Below, one piece after another: positions 26,211 through 34,457 of a stretch of DNA of 64,000 nucleotides. Source of the DNA: Rossellomorea sp036867415 (GTDB lineage: Bacteria > Bacillota > Bacilli > Bacillales > Bacillaceae_B); assembly GCF_036867415.1 (NCBI RefSeq), contig NZ_JBAJHU010000005.1, positions 62,001 through 126,000 of the forward strand, in the 5' to 3' direction. Made by a program: the position numbers and the translations under genes. The notes beneath the pieces were generated by a model that was given only the letters and a program-made list of their open reading frames with translations, was not told the origin of the DNA and ran no database searches. Each line of letters opens with the position of its first letter. Position 1 is the first letter of the stretch.

Positions 26211-27217
26211 TGAAAGCAGTCATACTGGCAGGGGGAGAAGGGAAGCGGCTGAGACCCTATACAATATCAGTCGCCAAGCCAATGGTGCCGATTCTCAATA
26301 AACCGATCCTCGAATACAGCATCAATCTTCTAAGCTCATATGGAATCAAGGATATTCTTATTACTACATGTTATAAAAGCAATACAATTAAAGAATACTT
26401 TGGTAACGGAAGCCGTTTCCATGTGAATATACGTTACTTGGAAGAAAGGAAGCCACTGGGTACAGCAGGCGGTATATTTCTGGCTAAGAATCTGTTAGAG
26501 GAACCGTTTCTTGTATTAAGTGGTGATGCATTTACCAATATCCCGATTGATCAGGTGATTCAATTTCATACAAGTAAAAATGCTGCCATGACGCTGGTAT
26601 CAAAGGAAGTACCCAATCCCGGCGAATATGGGATATGTTATACGGATCTAAGCAGGAAGCTTGTTGATTTCATCGAGAAGCCAGCCACATGGGAAAGAAA
26701 CGAGGTCAACACAGGTGTTTATATAGTCGAGCCTTTCCTCCTCAAGAAATACTCAAGAAAAGGCGCCATCGATTTCAGTCAGGATCTAATTCCATCGCTT
26801 TTAAATAATAATGAACCCGTATATGTATACAAAACCAATGCCTATTGGAGAGATATCGGAAATCCCGAAGAATACAAGAAGGCACGGGATGATTTGATGA
26901 GGGGGCAGTTCACTCCCGGGAAGGCATTACCTAATTCAAGAAATCAAGGCGTGCCCATCCCAGACCCCTTCATAACGAGGGTACAGGTGGCATGTCCCAA
27001 GGTGAAGAAGCCTTTCGTCCTTGCGAAACTGCTGGAAACAGTCCCATCGATGGATGAAGAAGAGTTCATGATCGAACACCGTGATGGCGGGTGGACTAAG
27101 ATTGTAAGTGATCCTGACAGAGGCTTTATTATTTATTCGAAAGCAGACCGGAGGAACCTTGCTAGAGAGCTTGCTAGGTATTATGGAAAGAAAATAAAAA
27201 CATGGCAAAAGGTGTAG
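26210..27217 (+). CDS. Sugar-1-phosphate nucleotidyltransferase with phosphomannomutase-like tail
   Basis: A 335-residue protein. Residues 1-235 are a nucleotidyltransferase domain: signature KAVILAGGEGKRLRPYT, substrate motif FVLSGDAF, PNPGEYGICY, FIEKPATWERNEVNTGVYI and the metal/phosphate motif YWRDIGNPEEY. It would activate a hexose phosphate (glucose or mannose) to an NDP-sugar. The last ~45 residues (DGGWTKIVSDPDRGFIIYS then KADRRNLARELARYYG) look like the terminal domain IV of the large guanylyltransferase/phosphomannomutase fusion proteins, without the intervening parts. The start ATG overlaps the previous stop (TAATG), so the sugar donor and GT4 are translationally coupled. Confidence 0.82.
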   Translation: MKAVILAGGEGKRLRPYTISVAKPMVPILNKPILEYSINLLSSYGIKDILITTCYKSNTIKEYFGNGSRFHVNIRYLEERKPLGTAGGIFLAKNLLEEPFLVLSGDAFTNIPIDQVIQFHTSKNAAMTLVSKEVPNPGEYGICYTDLSRKLVDFIEKPATWERNEVNTGVYIVEPFLLKKYSRKGAIDFSQDLIPSLLNNNEPVYVYKTNAYWRDIGNPEEYKKARDDLMRGQFTPGKALPNSRNQGVPIPDPFITRVQVACPKVKKPFVLAKLLETVPSMDEEEFMIEHRDGGWTKIVSDPDRGFIIYSKADRRNLARELARYYGKKIKTWQKV

Positions 27218-27223
27218 AGGCGG

Positions 27224-27808
27224 ATGAATAATAATAATCGAATAGACAAAAAGTTTAATATTCAAGGAATCGCCTGGAAGGAAGCAGATTCGTATAGACC
27301 TCTCGGGAAAGCAGACGACCCTTTCAACGGGATAAAAATGCATCAAACGGAAGGGAAAGAGAGCTGGGGGGAGTCGCTGACGTTTGAATTTGAAAATGTC
27401 ACGAAAGAAACCCGAAAGCTGAAAGTGTTCTTTCTGGTGGAGTGGCTGGCATGCTGTGAAGAGACGATTGGGGTTCTGTCCCTTTCAAAAGATGCATTCT
27501 ATAATTACAGTAAAAATGATATGGCCATGTCAAATGTCGTTTCTTGTGCTGATAGCGTAAAAAAATCAGTGTATCCCTTAAATTTAAAAGGCTTGCAACT
27601 TTGGAAAAAGTCGTTGAAGAATGGCAGTCTGTATTACTACCCTATTACGAATGGGCTTCATATGATGGCGTATATGCTTGAGTATACATTCAAGCCCTTT
27701 GAAGTGAAACAAGGAAAGCTTTTCGCAGTGGAAGGTACTGTAGAGGGTAAAGGATTATTTTTAACCGATAGAATGAAAAACGGACTAGCATTTCACCAGG
27801 AAAAGTGA
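27224..27808 (+). CDS. Unrecognised protein, fourth gene of the glycosyltransferase operon
   Basis: A 194-residue protein that I do not recognise. It has no signal peptide or membrane segment and looks mixed alpha/beta, with aromatic-rich strands (VFFLVEWLACCEETIGV, GSLYYYPITNGLHMMAYMLE). The pattern of short beta-strands with Trp/Tyr could suit carbohydrate binding, but no family is assigned. It starts 7 bp after the nucleotidyltransferase with GAGGCGG upstream, so it is in the same transcript. Confident as a gene, not as a function. Confidence 0.7.
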   Translation: MNNNNRIDKKFNIQGIAWKEADSYRPLGKADDPFNGIKMHQTEGKESWGESLTFEFENVTKETRKLKVFFLVEWLACCEETIGVLSLSKDAFYNYSKNDMAMSNVVSCADSVKKSVYPLNLKGLQLWKKSLKNGSLYYYPITNGLHMMAYMLEYTFKPFEVKQGKLFAVEGTVEGKGLFLTDRMKNGLAFHQEK

Positions 27809-27865
27809 TATTATAGAAAAGTCGTATGAATAGATGAAGATTGTGAAGTTTGGAGGGAAATTATA

Positions 27866-28015
27866 ATGCGTGTAAACATTACATTAGCTTGCACAGAAAC
27901 TGGTGAGCGTAATTATATTACTACAAAGAACAAGCGTAATAACCCAGACCGTCTTGAGCTAAAAAAATATTGCCCGAAATTAAAGCGTGTGACTCTTCAC
28001 CGCGAAACGAAATAA
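27866..28015 (+). CDS. rpmG: 50S ribosomal protein L33
   Basis: A 49-residue L33 (MRVNITLACTETGERNYITT at the start, ending TLHRETK). Only two cysteines are present (residues 9 and 36), so the four-Cys zinc ribbon of C+ L33 proteins is not formed. It is too short to stand out by length alone; GGAGGG lies 8 nt upstream. Followed by a terminator, it is transcribed separately from yqgN. Confidence 0.95.
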   Translation: MRVNITLACTETGERNYITTKNKRNNPDRLELKKYCPKLKRVTLHRETK

Positions 28016-28046
28016 GCAGCCGGATTTTATCCGCTGCTTTTTTTTA
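28014..28046 (+). terminator. Terminator of rpmG
   Basis: AAGCAG-CGGAT pairs with ATCCG-CTGCTT (28014-28025 with 28029-28039, one bulged C) and is followed by a T-run; it overlaps the rpmG stop codon. Confidence 0.88.
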
Positions 28047-28140
28047 TGCTCATAGCCAATCAGATCTTATTCGCTAATAAAATAACTAATAGATAAAGAT
28101 TCCTGCTGATATAATAGGTAGAGAAGAAGGAGGGCTGTGC

Positions 28141-28704
28141 ATGAGTAAAAAAGCATTGAGGAGAAGTCAGCTTGAAGTATTGAGGGGGATTTCTGCACTG
28201 GAATATGAGCAAAAGTGTTTTCAAATCGAGCAAAGACTCTATCAAACTGATGAATGGAAGAATAGTGAAGTCATAGCAGTCACTGTTTCTAAACATCCAG
28301 AGATCAACACGTGGAACCTGATTAAACGAGCATGGGAAGAAGGGAAGAAGATATGTGTCCCGAAATGTACGCCTTCAACAAGAGCATTGGATTTCCGTGA
28401 ACTGAATTCTTTTACATCTCTTGAGAAAGTGTATTATGACCTGTATGAACCTATTCCTTCCAGTACCAGTTCAGTACATATAGAACAGATTCATACTGTC
28501 ATAGTCCCCGGTCTTGCTTATACAAGGAATGGATACCGTCTCGGGTTCGGGGGCGGGTATTATGACCGGTTCCTCACCGGATACAGCGGATGGACATTGT
28601 CTCTGGCATTCAATGAACAGCTGGTGGAGGAACTGCCCGTTGAATCCTTTGATATACCGGTTGCCAGGATTATAACCGAAAGTGACAGTATTCAGTGTGG
28701 ATAA
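28141..28704 (+). CDS. yqgN: 5-formyltetrahydrofolate cyclo-ligase YqgN
   Basis: A 187-residue ATP-dependent enzyme that recycles 5-formyl-THF to 5,10-methenyl-THF in one-carbon metabolism. The family signature GLAYTRNGYRLGFGGGYYDR (residues ~124-143) is complete, with the N-terminal KKALR basic helix that binds ATP. RBS AGAAGGAGG is 9 nt upstream. The next gene starts inside its end (23-bp overlap). Confidence 0.94.
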   Translation: MSKKALRRSQLEVLRGISALEYEQKCFQIEQRLYQTDEWKNSEVIAVTVSKHPEINTWNLIKRAWEEGKKICVPKCTPSTRALDFRELNSFTSLEKVYYDLYEPIPSSTSSVHIEQIHTVIVPGLAYTRNGYRLGFGGGYYDRFLTGYSGWTLSLAFNEQLVEELPVESFDIPVARIITESDSIQCG

Positions 28705-29485
28705 ATCAAGTGTGTTGATCTTTCTGATTGTGCTGCTTGTATCATATGGCGGGTGGAAAACAAGGAATCTAAGTTTCTCCGGCGCCTTGTCTGCCCTTAT
28801 CATGGGGTGCATCATCGGGTATGTCTATGGTTGGAATGGTCTGCTGTTACTGGGGGCGTTTTTTCTTAGTTCAAGCATTTGGTCCAAATTGTTTACAGGG
28901 TCAAAAGCAGAAATAGAAGGGAGATTGGCCAAGTCATCTGTTCGTGACTGGCAGCAGGTATGGGCAAATGGAGGACCGGCAGCTCTCTTCATCATCCTAT
29001 ACCATTTCACAGGAAGTGAATGGTGGCTCTATTCATTTGCAGCCGCTATCGCCGCAGCAAACTCTGATACATGGGCTTCAGAAATAGGACCATTGAACAG
29101 GAAGTCTCCACTTTCCATTAGGTCATTCAAGAGAGTGAAAAAAGGAACTTCCGGCGCAGTATCCCTCCTGGGCACGGTCGCGGCATTAGCGGGATCGATC
29201 TTTATATCATTTATTTTCTTAACTTTACATGATCCATTTCAATGGCCACTCTTCATTCTCATCAGCTCAGCAGGTTTTCTTGGGAACGTTTTCGATACAG
29301 TGGCAGGTGCGTACTGGCAGGAAGAATTCATATGTCCCGTCTGCAGTTCTTCCACAGAAGCCTATATACACTGTGGCGTTCCTGCTGTTAAAAGTAAGGG
29401 TTTCTCATGGATGAATAATGAATGCGTCAATTTTCTTTCAAGTTTTCTTGCGGGAGCTGCCGTTCTGCTATTCATTCCCGGTTGA
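28682..29485 (+). CDS. DUF92 family membrane protein
   Basis: A 267-residue protein with about six membrane helices. Family motifs: NLSFSGALSALIMGCIIGY near the start, AANSDTWASEIGPL in the middle, KKGTSGAVSLLGTVAALAGS, and ECVNFLSSFLAGA at the end. A CPVCSS loop may bind metal. DUF92 includes plant VTE5/VTE6-type phytol and prenyl phosphate kinases, so an isoprenoid-related kinase activity is conceivable but unproven. GTG start overlapping yqgN indicates coupling. Confidence 0.82.
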   Translation: MTVFSVDKSSVLIFLIVLLVSYGGWKTRNLSFSGALSALIMGCIIGYVYGWNGLLLLGAFFLSSSIWSKLFTGSKAEIEGRLAKSSVRDWQQVWANGGPAALFIILYHFTGSEWWLYSFAAAIAAANSDTWASEIGPLNRKSPLSIRSFKRVKKGTSGAVSLLGTVAALAGSIFISFIFLTLHDPFQWPLFILISSAGFLGNVFDTVAGAYWQEEFICPVCSSSTEAYIHCGVPAVKSKGFSWMNNECVNFLSSFLAGAAVLLFIPG

Positions 29486-29541
29486 AAATGAGTGGATAAT
29501 ATGGGAGTAGATGATCCAAACTATACCCAGGAGGGATAAGT

Positions 29542-29718
29542 ATGAACGGATTGACAAAATGGATCGTCCTTGGCAGCTTAGTTTTGTTATTGATTCCCAA
29601 TCGCTATCGGTTACTCAACCTGCTCCTGGGAAATTTCTTTATCCGGCGTTTTGCTGTTAAAGGAGCAATGAGCATCCCGGGAATACGAGCAAAATTCATG
29701 CAAAGCACATTCCGTTAG
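29542..29718 (+). CDS. yqgO: Small membrane protein (YqgO-like)
   Basis: A 58-residue protein with one helix (WIVLGSLVLLLIPNRYR) and a basic second half (FIRRFAVKGAMSIPGIRAKF). It has a strong RBS (CAGGAGGGA) and is followed by a terminator, which supports a real small gene. Its place between yqgN and the rhomboid gene matches yqgO of B. subtilis. Function unknown. Confidence 0.7.
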   Translation: MNGLTKWIVLGSLVLLLIPNRYRLLNLLLGNFFIRRFAVKGAMSIPGIRAKFMQSTFR

Positions 29719-29723
29719 AAAAG

Positions 29724-29765
29724 AGACTGTATGGAAGGAGCATCCTTTCTTGCAGTTTTTTTTTG
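29724..29765 (+). terminator. Terminator after the yqgO-like gene
   Basis: A long imperfect stem (29724-29739 with 29743-29758, one mismatch, several G-T pairs) around GCA, followed by a T-run. Confidence 0.8.
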
Positions 29766-29914
29766 TGAATGTAGATTTATCTGGGTGAGTGCACACTGAT
29801 GATCTCATCGACCTTCTACCTTTACATCACAAAAATGGAAAGGGTATAGTAGCATTAAACAGAATGCAGGTAAAATGAAAAAAGCCTGCAAATTCAAAGA
29901 AAGTAGTGGATGTA

Positions 29915-31441
29915 GTGAATTTAAAATATCATTACCTCTTTTGGAAAATGGCACTTTTCCTGATTGAAAAGAAACAGTTCCGGATTGTGAATCTTTCTTC
30001 AAGTCATGAGGGAATCTGGCTGGAAAATACTGCTTTGAAAGGACCGGATGTTGTCAGACTGCGCCTGAAGGAGCTTGATTGGGGCTCTTGGGTTCAAAGG
30101 GATATTTTACATACTTCGGATCATGCTGAAAGAATACGGAGAAAAAGACGAAAAAGAAATCTTAAGGTAAAAAATTTTTACATAACCACCTACCCGCCGG
30201 TCGATGGAAGCGCAGAATTCTTTGATAAACCTTTTACATCAGAAAATGATAAGACGACTGTGGATTCCATTTTAATAGATGAAACAAAGGGGGTTGAAAT
30301 GTTGAACTGCGACCCGTTGTTTTGTGAAGGCGAGTGGGAAGTTCCTCCAGAAGTACTCGGAACAAACGTGGATTTAATTAAGGATAAAGCCTTGCGTGCA
30401 TCAAACAGACAGATTCAAAAAGAGCGGCAGCTGTTTGAGAAAGGCAAGCCGTTTTTCACTTATTTCTTTATTGCGGTCCAGTTGGTCATGTTTGTTCTTT
30501 TGGAATTGAATGGGGGAAGCAAAGATCCCCAAACCCTAATTGAGTTTGGAGCTAAATATAATCCGTTGATTATAGAGGGTGAATGGTGGAGACTTATCGC
30601 ACCGATTTTTTTGCACATTGGCATGCTGCATCTGCTCATGAACACACTTGCTCTCTATTATTTAGGAACCGCGGTGGAAAGAATATATGGACGAAGCAGG
30701 TTTGTTTTCGTTTATATGGTTTCAGGGATCACAGGTTCTTTTGCCAGTTACCTTTTTACGGCGAATCTTTCAGCAGGTGCCAGTGGAGCCATTTTTGGAT
30801 GCTTTGGGGGACTGCTCTATTTCGGTGTATTGTTCCCGAAAATCTTTTTCCGAACGATGGGGACCAATATCATCGCAGTCATTTTGTTGAATCTGGCTTT
30901 TGGTTTTACAATTCCCGGCATCGATAACGCCGGTCATCTCGGCGGTCTGGCCGGCGGGTTCCTTGCTGCCGGGATTGTCAGTGTACCCGGATTGTTCCGT
31001 CCTGTCAGGCAGCTCCTTATTTTAACGGCAGCTGTCCTGCTGATTGGCGGGCTGTTTGTGAATGAACAACATGCGTCACCCTCCGAATGGGATATCAACA
31101 CTGTGAACGGTGTTGCTCAGGAAAAGATCTCAGAAGAAGAATGGGCGGAGGCTGAAGGATTGCTGAAAGAAGTCGTCGAAAAAGGCGATCCGAATGCAGA
31201 GACATATTTCTACCTTTCTTACGCTGAAATCAAGCTCGGAAAAGCGGAAGCAGCCAAAGAAAATTTAATGAGCGCAATCGAAAAAAAAGATGGTTTTCAC
31301 GAAGCACACTACAATTTGGCCCTGCTGCTGACGGACAGCGGCGAGCGTGAAGAAGCCCTTACCCATGCGGAAAAAGCGTACAGCATGAGCCCTAAAGAGG
31401 ATAAATACAAAAACCTCGTGAAAGAATTGCAGGGAGATTAA
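29915..31441 (+). CDS. gluP: Rhomboid intramembrane protease GluP with TPR tail
   Basis: A 508-residue protein: cytosolic N-terminal domain (~170 residues), rhomboid protease core, and C-terminal tetratricopeptide repeats. The catalytic Ser is in GASGAIFGCFGG and the His in NAGHLGGLAGG; the WWRLIAPIFLHIGMLHLLMN segment is the family signature. YqgP of B. subtilis cleaves membrane proteins including the magnesium transporter MgtE. The start is uncertain: GTG 29915 gives the best match to YqgP's N terminus, while GTG 29906 is also in frame. Confidence 0.9.
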   Translation: MNLKYHYLFWKMALFLIEKKQFRIVNLSSSHEGIWLENTALKGPDVVRLRLKELDWGSWVQRDILHTSDHAERIRRKRRKRNLKVKNFYITTYPPVDGSAEFFDKPFTSENDKTTVDSILIDETKGVEMLNCDPLFCEGEWEVPPEVLGTNVDLIKDKALRASNRQIQKERQLFEKGKPFFTYFFIAVQLVMFVLLELNGGSKDPQTLIEFGAKYNPLIIEGEWWRLIAPIFLHIGMLHLLMNTLALYYLGTAVERIYGRSRFVFVYMVSGITGSFASYLFTANLSAGASGAIFGCFGGLLYFGVLFPKIFFRTMGTNIIAVILLNLAFGFTIPGIDNAGHLGGLAGGFLAAGIVSVPGLFRPVRQLLILTAAVLLIGGLFVNEQHASPSEWDINTVNGVAQEKISEEEWAEAEGLLKEVVEKGDPNAETYFYLSYAEIKLGKAEAAKENLMSAIEKKDGFHEAHYNLALLLTDSGEREEALTHAEKAYSMSPKEDKYKNLVKELQGD

Positions 31442-32319
31442 AAAGGGGATAATCTCTGTCGCAATAAATGAGGATCTCCGTTTTTATCAATAAGCAAAAC
31501 TAAAAGTTCTTTCTTATCTTTTTTGATGAATATAAGGGGGATGGTGCTCTCAATCGAATCAATGATGGTGCCATCTTCTTTTTTAATCCCTAAATAATAG
31601 TTTTTATATAACCCTTCCCAAAGGTTACCGATAGCCCTCTCCCATTCCTTTTGGTCAAATCCCTCAGGCGGCCGGCTTTCAAGACTTGGGAATTGAGTAA
31701 GGGGAATGGTGATATACTCCTTGATCGGTATATTGAATGACTCGATCCCTTTTTCCCATAAAAAGTCCAATTGTTGAGATAAGACACGGTCGATAATGTC
31801 CTTCCACTCTTTTTCCGCTTTCGTGGCTGGCTGTCTGAATGAGTTTAATGGACTGAAATTTGAATCTATTACGTAGAGATTATCTGTCGTCATCTTTTGC
31901 GCACTGGTATATTGATCGTCATTGTCGTGGATTTCCGAGTAATGAAAGGATAGTGTCTGGAAAAGGCTGCTCTCTTTCCCATTGATTGTTTCTTCCTGGA
32001 CGATCTGATCGGTATCTTGTTCCCATTCATTCATTTTTCCCATCAATCTCCCATTCATAAACAGAAATCCTACATCTTGACGTAAAAAAGCTGGTGCATC
32101 CAGTTTGGAAGAAGTCTTCCAATCGACTACATAATATTGATCCTTCTTCTCGGGACGCAGTTGCAGGAGAGTAGAAGCAGATTCATATGTACTATTTTCA
32201 TTGATTGGGAAAAAAATAATGCTTTCCTGTATTTGCGGCTTATAAATGAACTTGATGCCGAGCGCTAGTATAACCATAAGGATTAAGAATGGAAAGGCAT
32301 GCAGTAACTTCTGTTTCAT
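31438..32319 (-). CDS. Membrane-anchored exported protein of unknown function
   Basis: A 293-residue protein with one N-terminal membrane segment (HAFPFLILMVILALGIKFIY) and a ~265-residue soluble, presumably external part that I do not recognise. It ends at the gluP stop (4-bp overlap on opposite strands) and is divergent from the SpoVAF-like gene. The ATG at 32319-32317 has TTGGAG 8 nt upstream; the open frame extends to 32655 but that part is antisense to the neighbour. A role in sporulation or germination is only suggested by the neighbour. Confidence 0.75.
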   Translation of the reverse strand: MKQKLLHAFPFLILMVILALGIKFIYKPQIQESIIFFPINENSTYESASTLLQLRPEKKDQYYVVDWKTSSKLDAPAFLRQDVGFLFMNGRLMGKMNEWEQDTDQIVQEETINGKESSLFQTLSFHYSEIHDNDDQYTSAQKMTTDNLYVIDSNFSPLNSFRQPATKAEKEWKDIIDRVLSQQLDFLWEKGIESFNIPIKEYITIPLTQFPSLESRPPEGFDQKEWERAIGNLWEGLYKNYYLGIKKEDGTIIDSIESTIPLIFIKKDKKELLVLLIDKNGDPHLLRQRLSPF

Positions 32320-32481
32320 ATTGTTCACTCCAATGGTTTGTCCGGTTGTTAATAAATATGTATAGAGCGGCTTCATTATGTTTTTTATGCAGGCACTTTT
32401 TGATATGTATGTTTTGTCTTTGCGTTGTCTAGGATGGTAAAGATGGAAATACATGTTAATGGGTGAGGAGTGAAGGCTGAA

Positions 32482-33939
32482 ATGTCGCAAGAGAAAAAGC
32501 CTGTCTCTACGAATATTGAAGAGAATACCAGTTATCTGAAAGAAGCTTTGGGTGTCGATAAGAGCTTCGATGTGATTCAGCTGGATTTGGAATATGCAGA
32601 AAGAAAAATGGCGATGTTCCTGGTGGATGGTTTTGTTAAAGATGACATCATGCACTATTTAATGAAGCTATTGGCGGGCCTCAGTCCCGAACAACTAGAG
32701 GAAGATACATTGAATAGTCTGTTAAAAACGTATATACCATATATCGAAATCGAGAAGACCGATGACTTGAATACTGTCATCGATAAGGTGCTGGCCGGTC
32801 CGACCGCACTTGTGGTCGACGGTATCGATAAAGTAATCATCATCGATGCCAGGACGTATCCTGTGAGGGGACCGCAGGAACCCGATATCGAACGTGTCGT
32901 ACGGGGGTCCAGGGACGGTTTTGTCGAAACGATCGTGTTCAATACAGCCCTTACAAGGAGGAGGGTCCGTGACCCCTCTCTCCGTATGGAATACCTGCAG
33001 GTAGGGAGAAGGTCGAAAACAGACATCGTCATATCTTATCTGGAGGATATCGCAGATCAGGAACTGGTCAAAAAAATCAGGGATTCGATTTCCAAGATAG
33101 ATACTGACGGACTGCCGATGGGAGAAAAAACGCTGGAAGAATTCATTTCAGGCAGGCACTGGAATCCCTATCCAATGGTCCGGTACACCGAAAGACCGGA
33201 TACAGCCGCGGCTCACCTTTACGAAGGCCACGTCATCATCATGGTGGATGGATCACCGAGTGTATTAATCACTCCTACAACTTTCTGGCATCACCTTCAG
33301 CATGCCGAGGAATACAGAAACGAGCCGACAGTCGGGGCTTACCTGCGATTTGTCAGGTTTATCGGAATCTGGAGTTCGATCTTTTTACTGCCGCTTTACT
33401 ATTTATTTGCGATACAGCCTGAGCTCCTGCCGGAACAAATAAGTTATGTCGGACCCAGTGAAACAGGGGAAGTTCCATTATTCCTGCAATTCCTCCTGAT
33501 TGAAATTGGGCTTGATATACTAAGGATGGCTGCGATCCACACACCATCCTCGCTCGCCACAGCGTTAGGGCTGGTTGCTGCGTTAATGATTGGGCAAGTG
33601 GCTGTAGAAGTTGGCCTGCTCATCAATGAAGTGATTTTGTATCTGGCCATTGCTGCAATCGGTACGTTTGCAACGCCGAGTTACGAATTGAGCCTCGCAA
33701 ACAGGCTGGTGAGGATCTTTCTGCTCGTGGCGACTTCCCTGTTTGGGGTCTATGGATTTGTGATCGGGGTCATGGCCTGGCTGATCGCACTGTCGAGAAT
33801 GAAATCATTTGACATTCCGTATATGTGGCCGTTCATTCCATTTAATTTCAGGGCTTTCAGGGACGTTTTCCTGCGCTCCCCCATGCCCCTCAAAAACAGA
33901 AGACCGCGCTTTCTGCACCCTAAAGACCCGGATCGTTAG
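32482..33939 (+). CDS. GerA-family spore germination protein, SpoVAF-like
   Basis: A 485-residue member of the GerA A-subunit family (cytoplasmic N-terminal domain, about five membrane helices from residue ~290 to 440, basic C-terminal tail RPRFLHPKDPDR). Signature stretches: GPTALVVDGIDKVIIIDART, RGSRDGFVETIVFNTALTRRRVRDP, and HLYEGHVIIMVDGSPSVLITP. The N terminus and tail resemble SpoVAF more than receptor subunits, but it is not in a spoVA operon and has no B or C partner genes here. ATG 32482 is preferred over GTG 32470, which overlaps GAGGAG. Confidence 0.85.
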   Translation: MSQEKKPVSTNIEENTSYLKEALGVDKSFDVIQLDLEYAERKMAMFLVDGFVKDDIMHYLMKLLAGLSPEQLEEDTLNSLLKTYIPYIEIEKTDDLNTVIDKVLAGPTALVVDGIDKVIIIDARTYPVRGPQEPDIERVVRGSRDGFVETIVFNTALTRRRVRDPSLRMEYLQVGRRSKTDIVISYLEDIADQELVKKIRDSISKIDTDGLPMGEKTLEEFISGRHWNPYPMVRYTERPDTAAAHLYEGHVIIMVDGSPSVLITPTTFWHHLQHAEEYRNEPTVGAYLRFVRFIGIWSSIFLLPLYYLFAIQPELLPEQISYVGPSETGEVPLFLQFLLIEIGLDILRMAAIHTPSSLATALGLVAALMIGQVAVEVGLLINEVILYLAIAAIGTFATPSYELSLANRLVRIFLLVATSLFGVYGFVIGVMAWLIALSRMKSFDIPYMWPFIPFNFRAFRDVFLRSPMPLKNRRPRFLHPKDPDR

Positions 33940-33967
33940 TCGTTAGGATTTGTATAGATATGATGAG

Positions 33968-34089
33968 GCTGGGACAAAAGTGTGATAGCCTAAGTAAAAC
34001 CCGGACTAATTTGAATTCCAGGATTCAAATTAGTCCGGGTTTTTTATTAGCTTTTTCAAGTGTCCATCTAGTATATAGCTTGTCCCAGC
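33968..34089. repeat. Intergenic inverted-repeat element (GCTGGGACAA termini)
   Basis: GCTGGGACAA (33968-33977) and TTGTCCCAGC (34080-34089) bracket an inner perfect 21-bp stem (33996-34016 with 34023-34043) that is followed by TTTT. GAGGCTGGGACA-type sequences are frequent intergenic repeats in Firmicutes. The inner hairpin would act as a strong terminator for the SpoVAF-like gene. Confidence 0.75.
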
Positions 34090-34091
34090 GG

Positions 34092-34330
34092 TTGATTGGA
34101 GTGCAAGACGAAGACTCCTATCGGAAAAGCGGAAGGGCTTTGACCAGAGGCGGGTGGCATAAGGCGAATCGGCCAAGAAGGCGTTCTTTGCCTTCTTGGT
34201 CGGTTTGACTTATGTCATGTGCCTCTAAGCCCTGCAGCTGGACAGTACTCTTCAAATTTAGAGGAACTCACGGGCTACCCGCGGAAAGCGAAGTCTTCCA
34301 CGGAAATCATTAGCGGTATTTAGAGTCAAC
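34092..34330. repeat. Bacillus-type intergenic repeat split by another repeat
   Basis: The left part (34092-34124, TTGATTGGAGTGCAAGACG and on) and right part (34244-34330, CCCGCGGAAAGCGAAGTC within it) look like the two ends of a known class of Bacillus repeat (GATTGGAG...GACTCCT ... CCGCGGAAAGCGAAG). The middle is replaced by a copy of the 120-bp palindromic family described below. Family assignment is from memory. Confidence 0.55.
34125..34243 (-). repeat. 120-bp palindromic repeat, copy 1 (nested)
   Basis: In minus orientation it reads TGTCCAGCTGCAGGGCTTAG ... CTTCCGCTTTT, the same unit found at 43.2-43.5 kb and 60.4-60.9 kb. Internal pairs: AGAGGC/GCCTCT arms, CATAAG/CTTATG arms and a central GCCAAGAAGGC/GCCTTCTTGG stem. 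Confidence 0.85.
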
Positions 34331-34457
34331 ACTGAAAATGTTCGTCTTTATGATAGTTGTTTTTTTGTTTTGTCCAAGCCTCTTTTTTGAAGAAAGAATT
34401 GTGAACACCACGGATTTATCTTATACTTTAGTGTGTAGAAAGAAAGCAGGTGTAAGA

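Noticed and set aside
32320..32655. 112-codon N-terminal extension of the unknown minus-strand gene
   Set aside because: It would run through the promoter region and into the start of the SpoVAF-like gene; the internal ATG at 32319 has a ribosome site and is followed by a membrane anchor.
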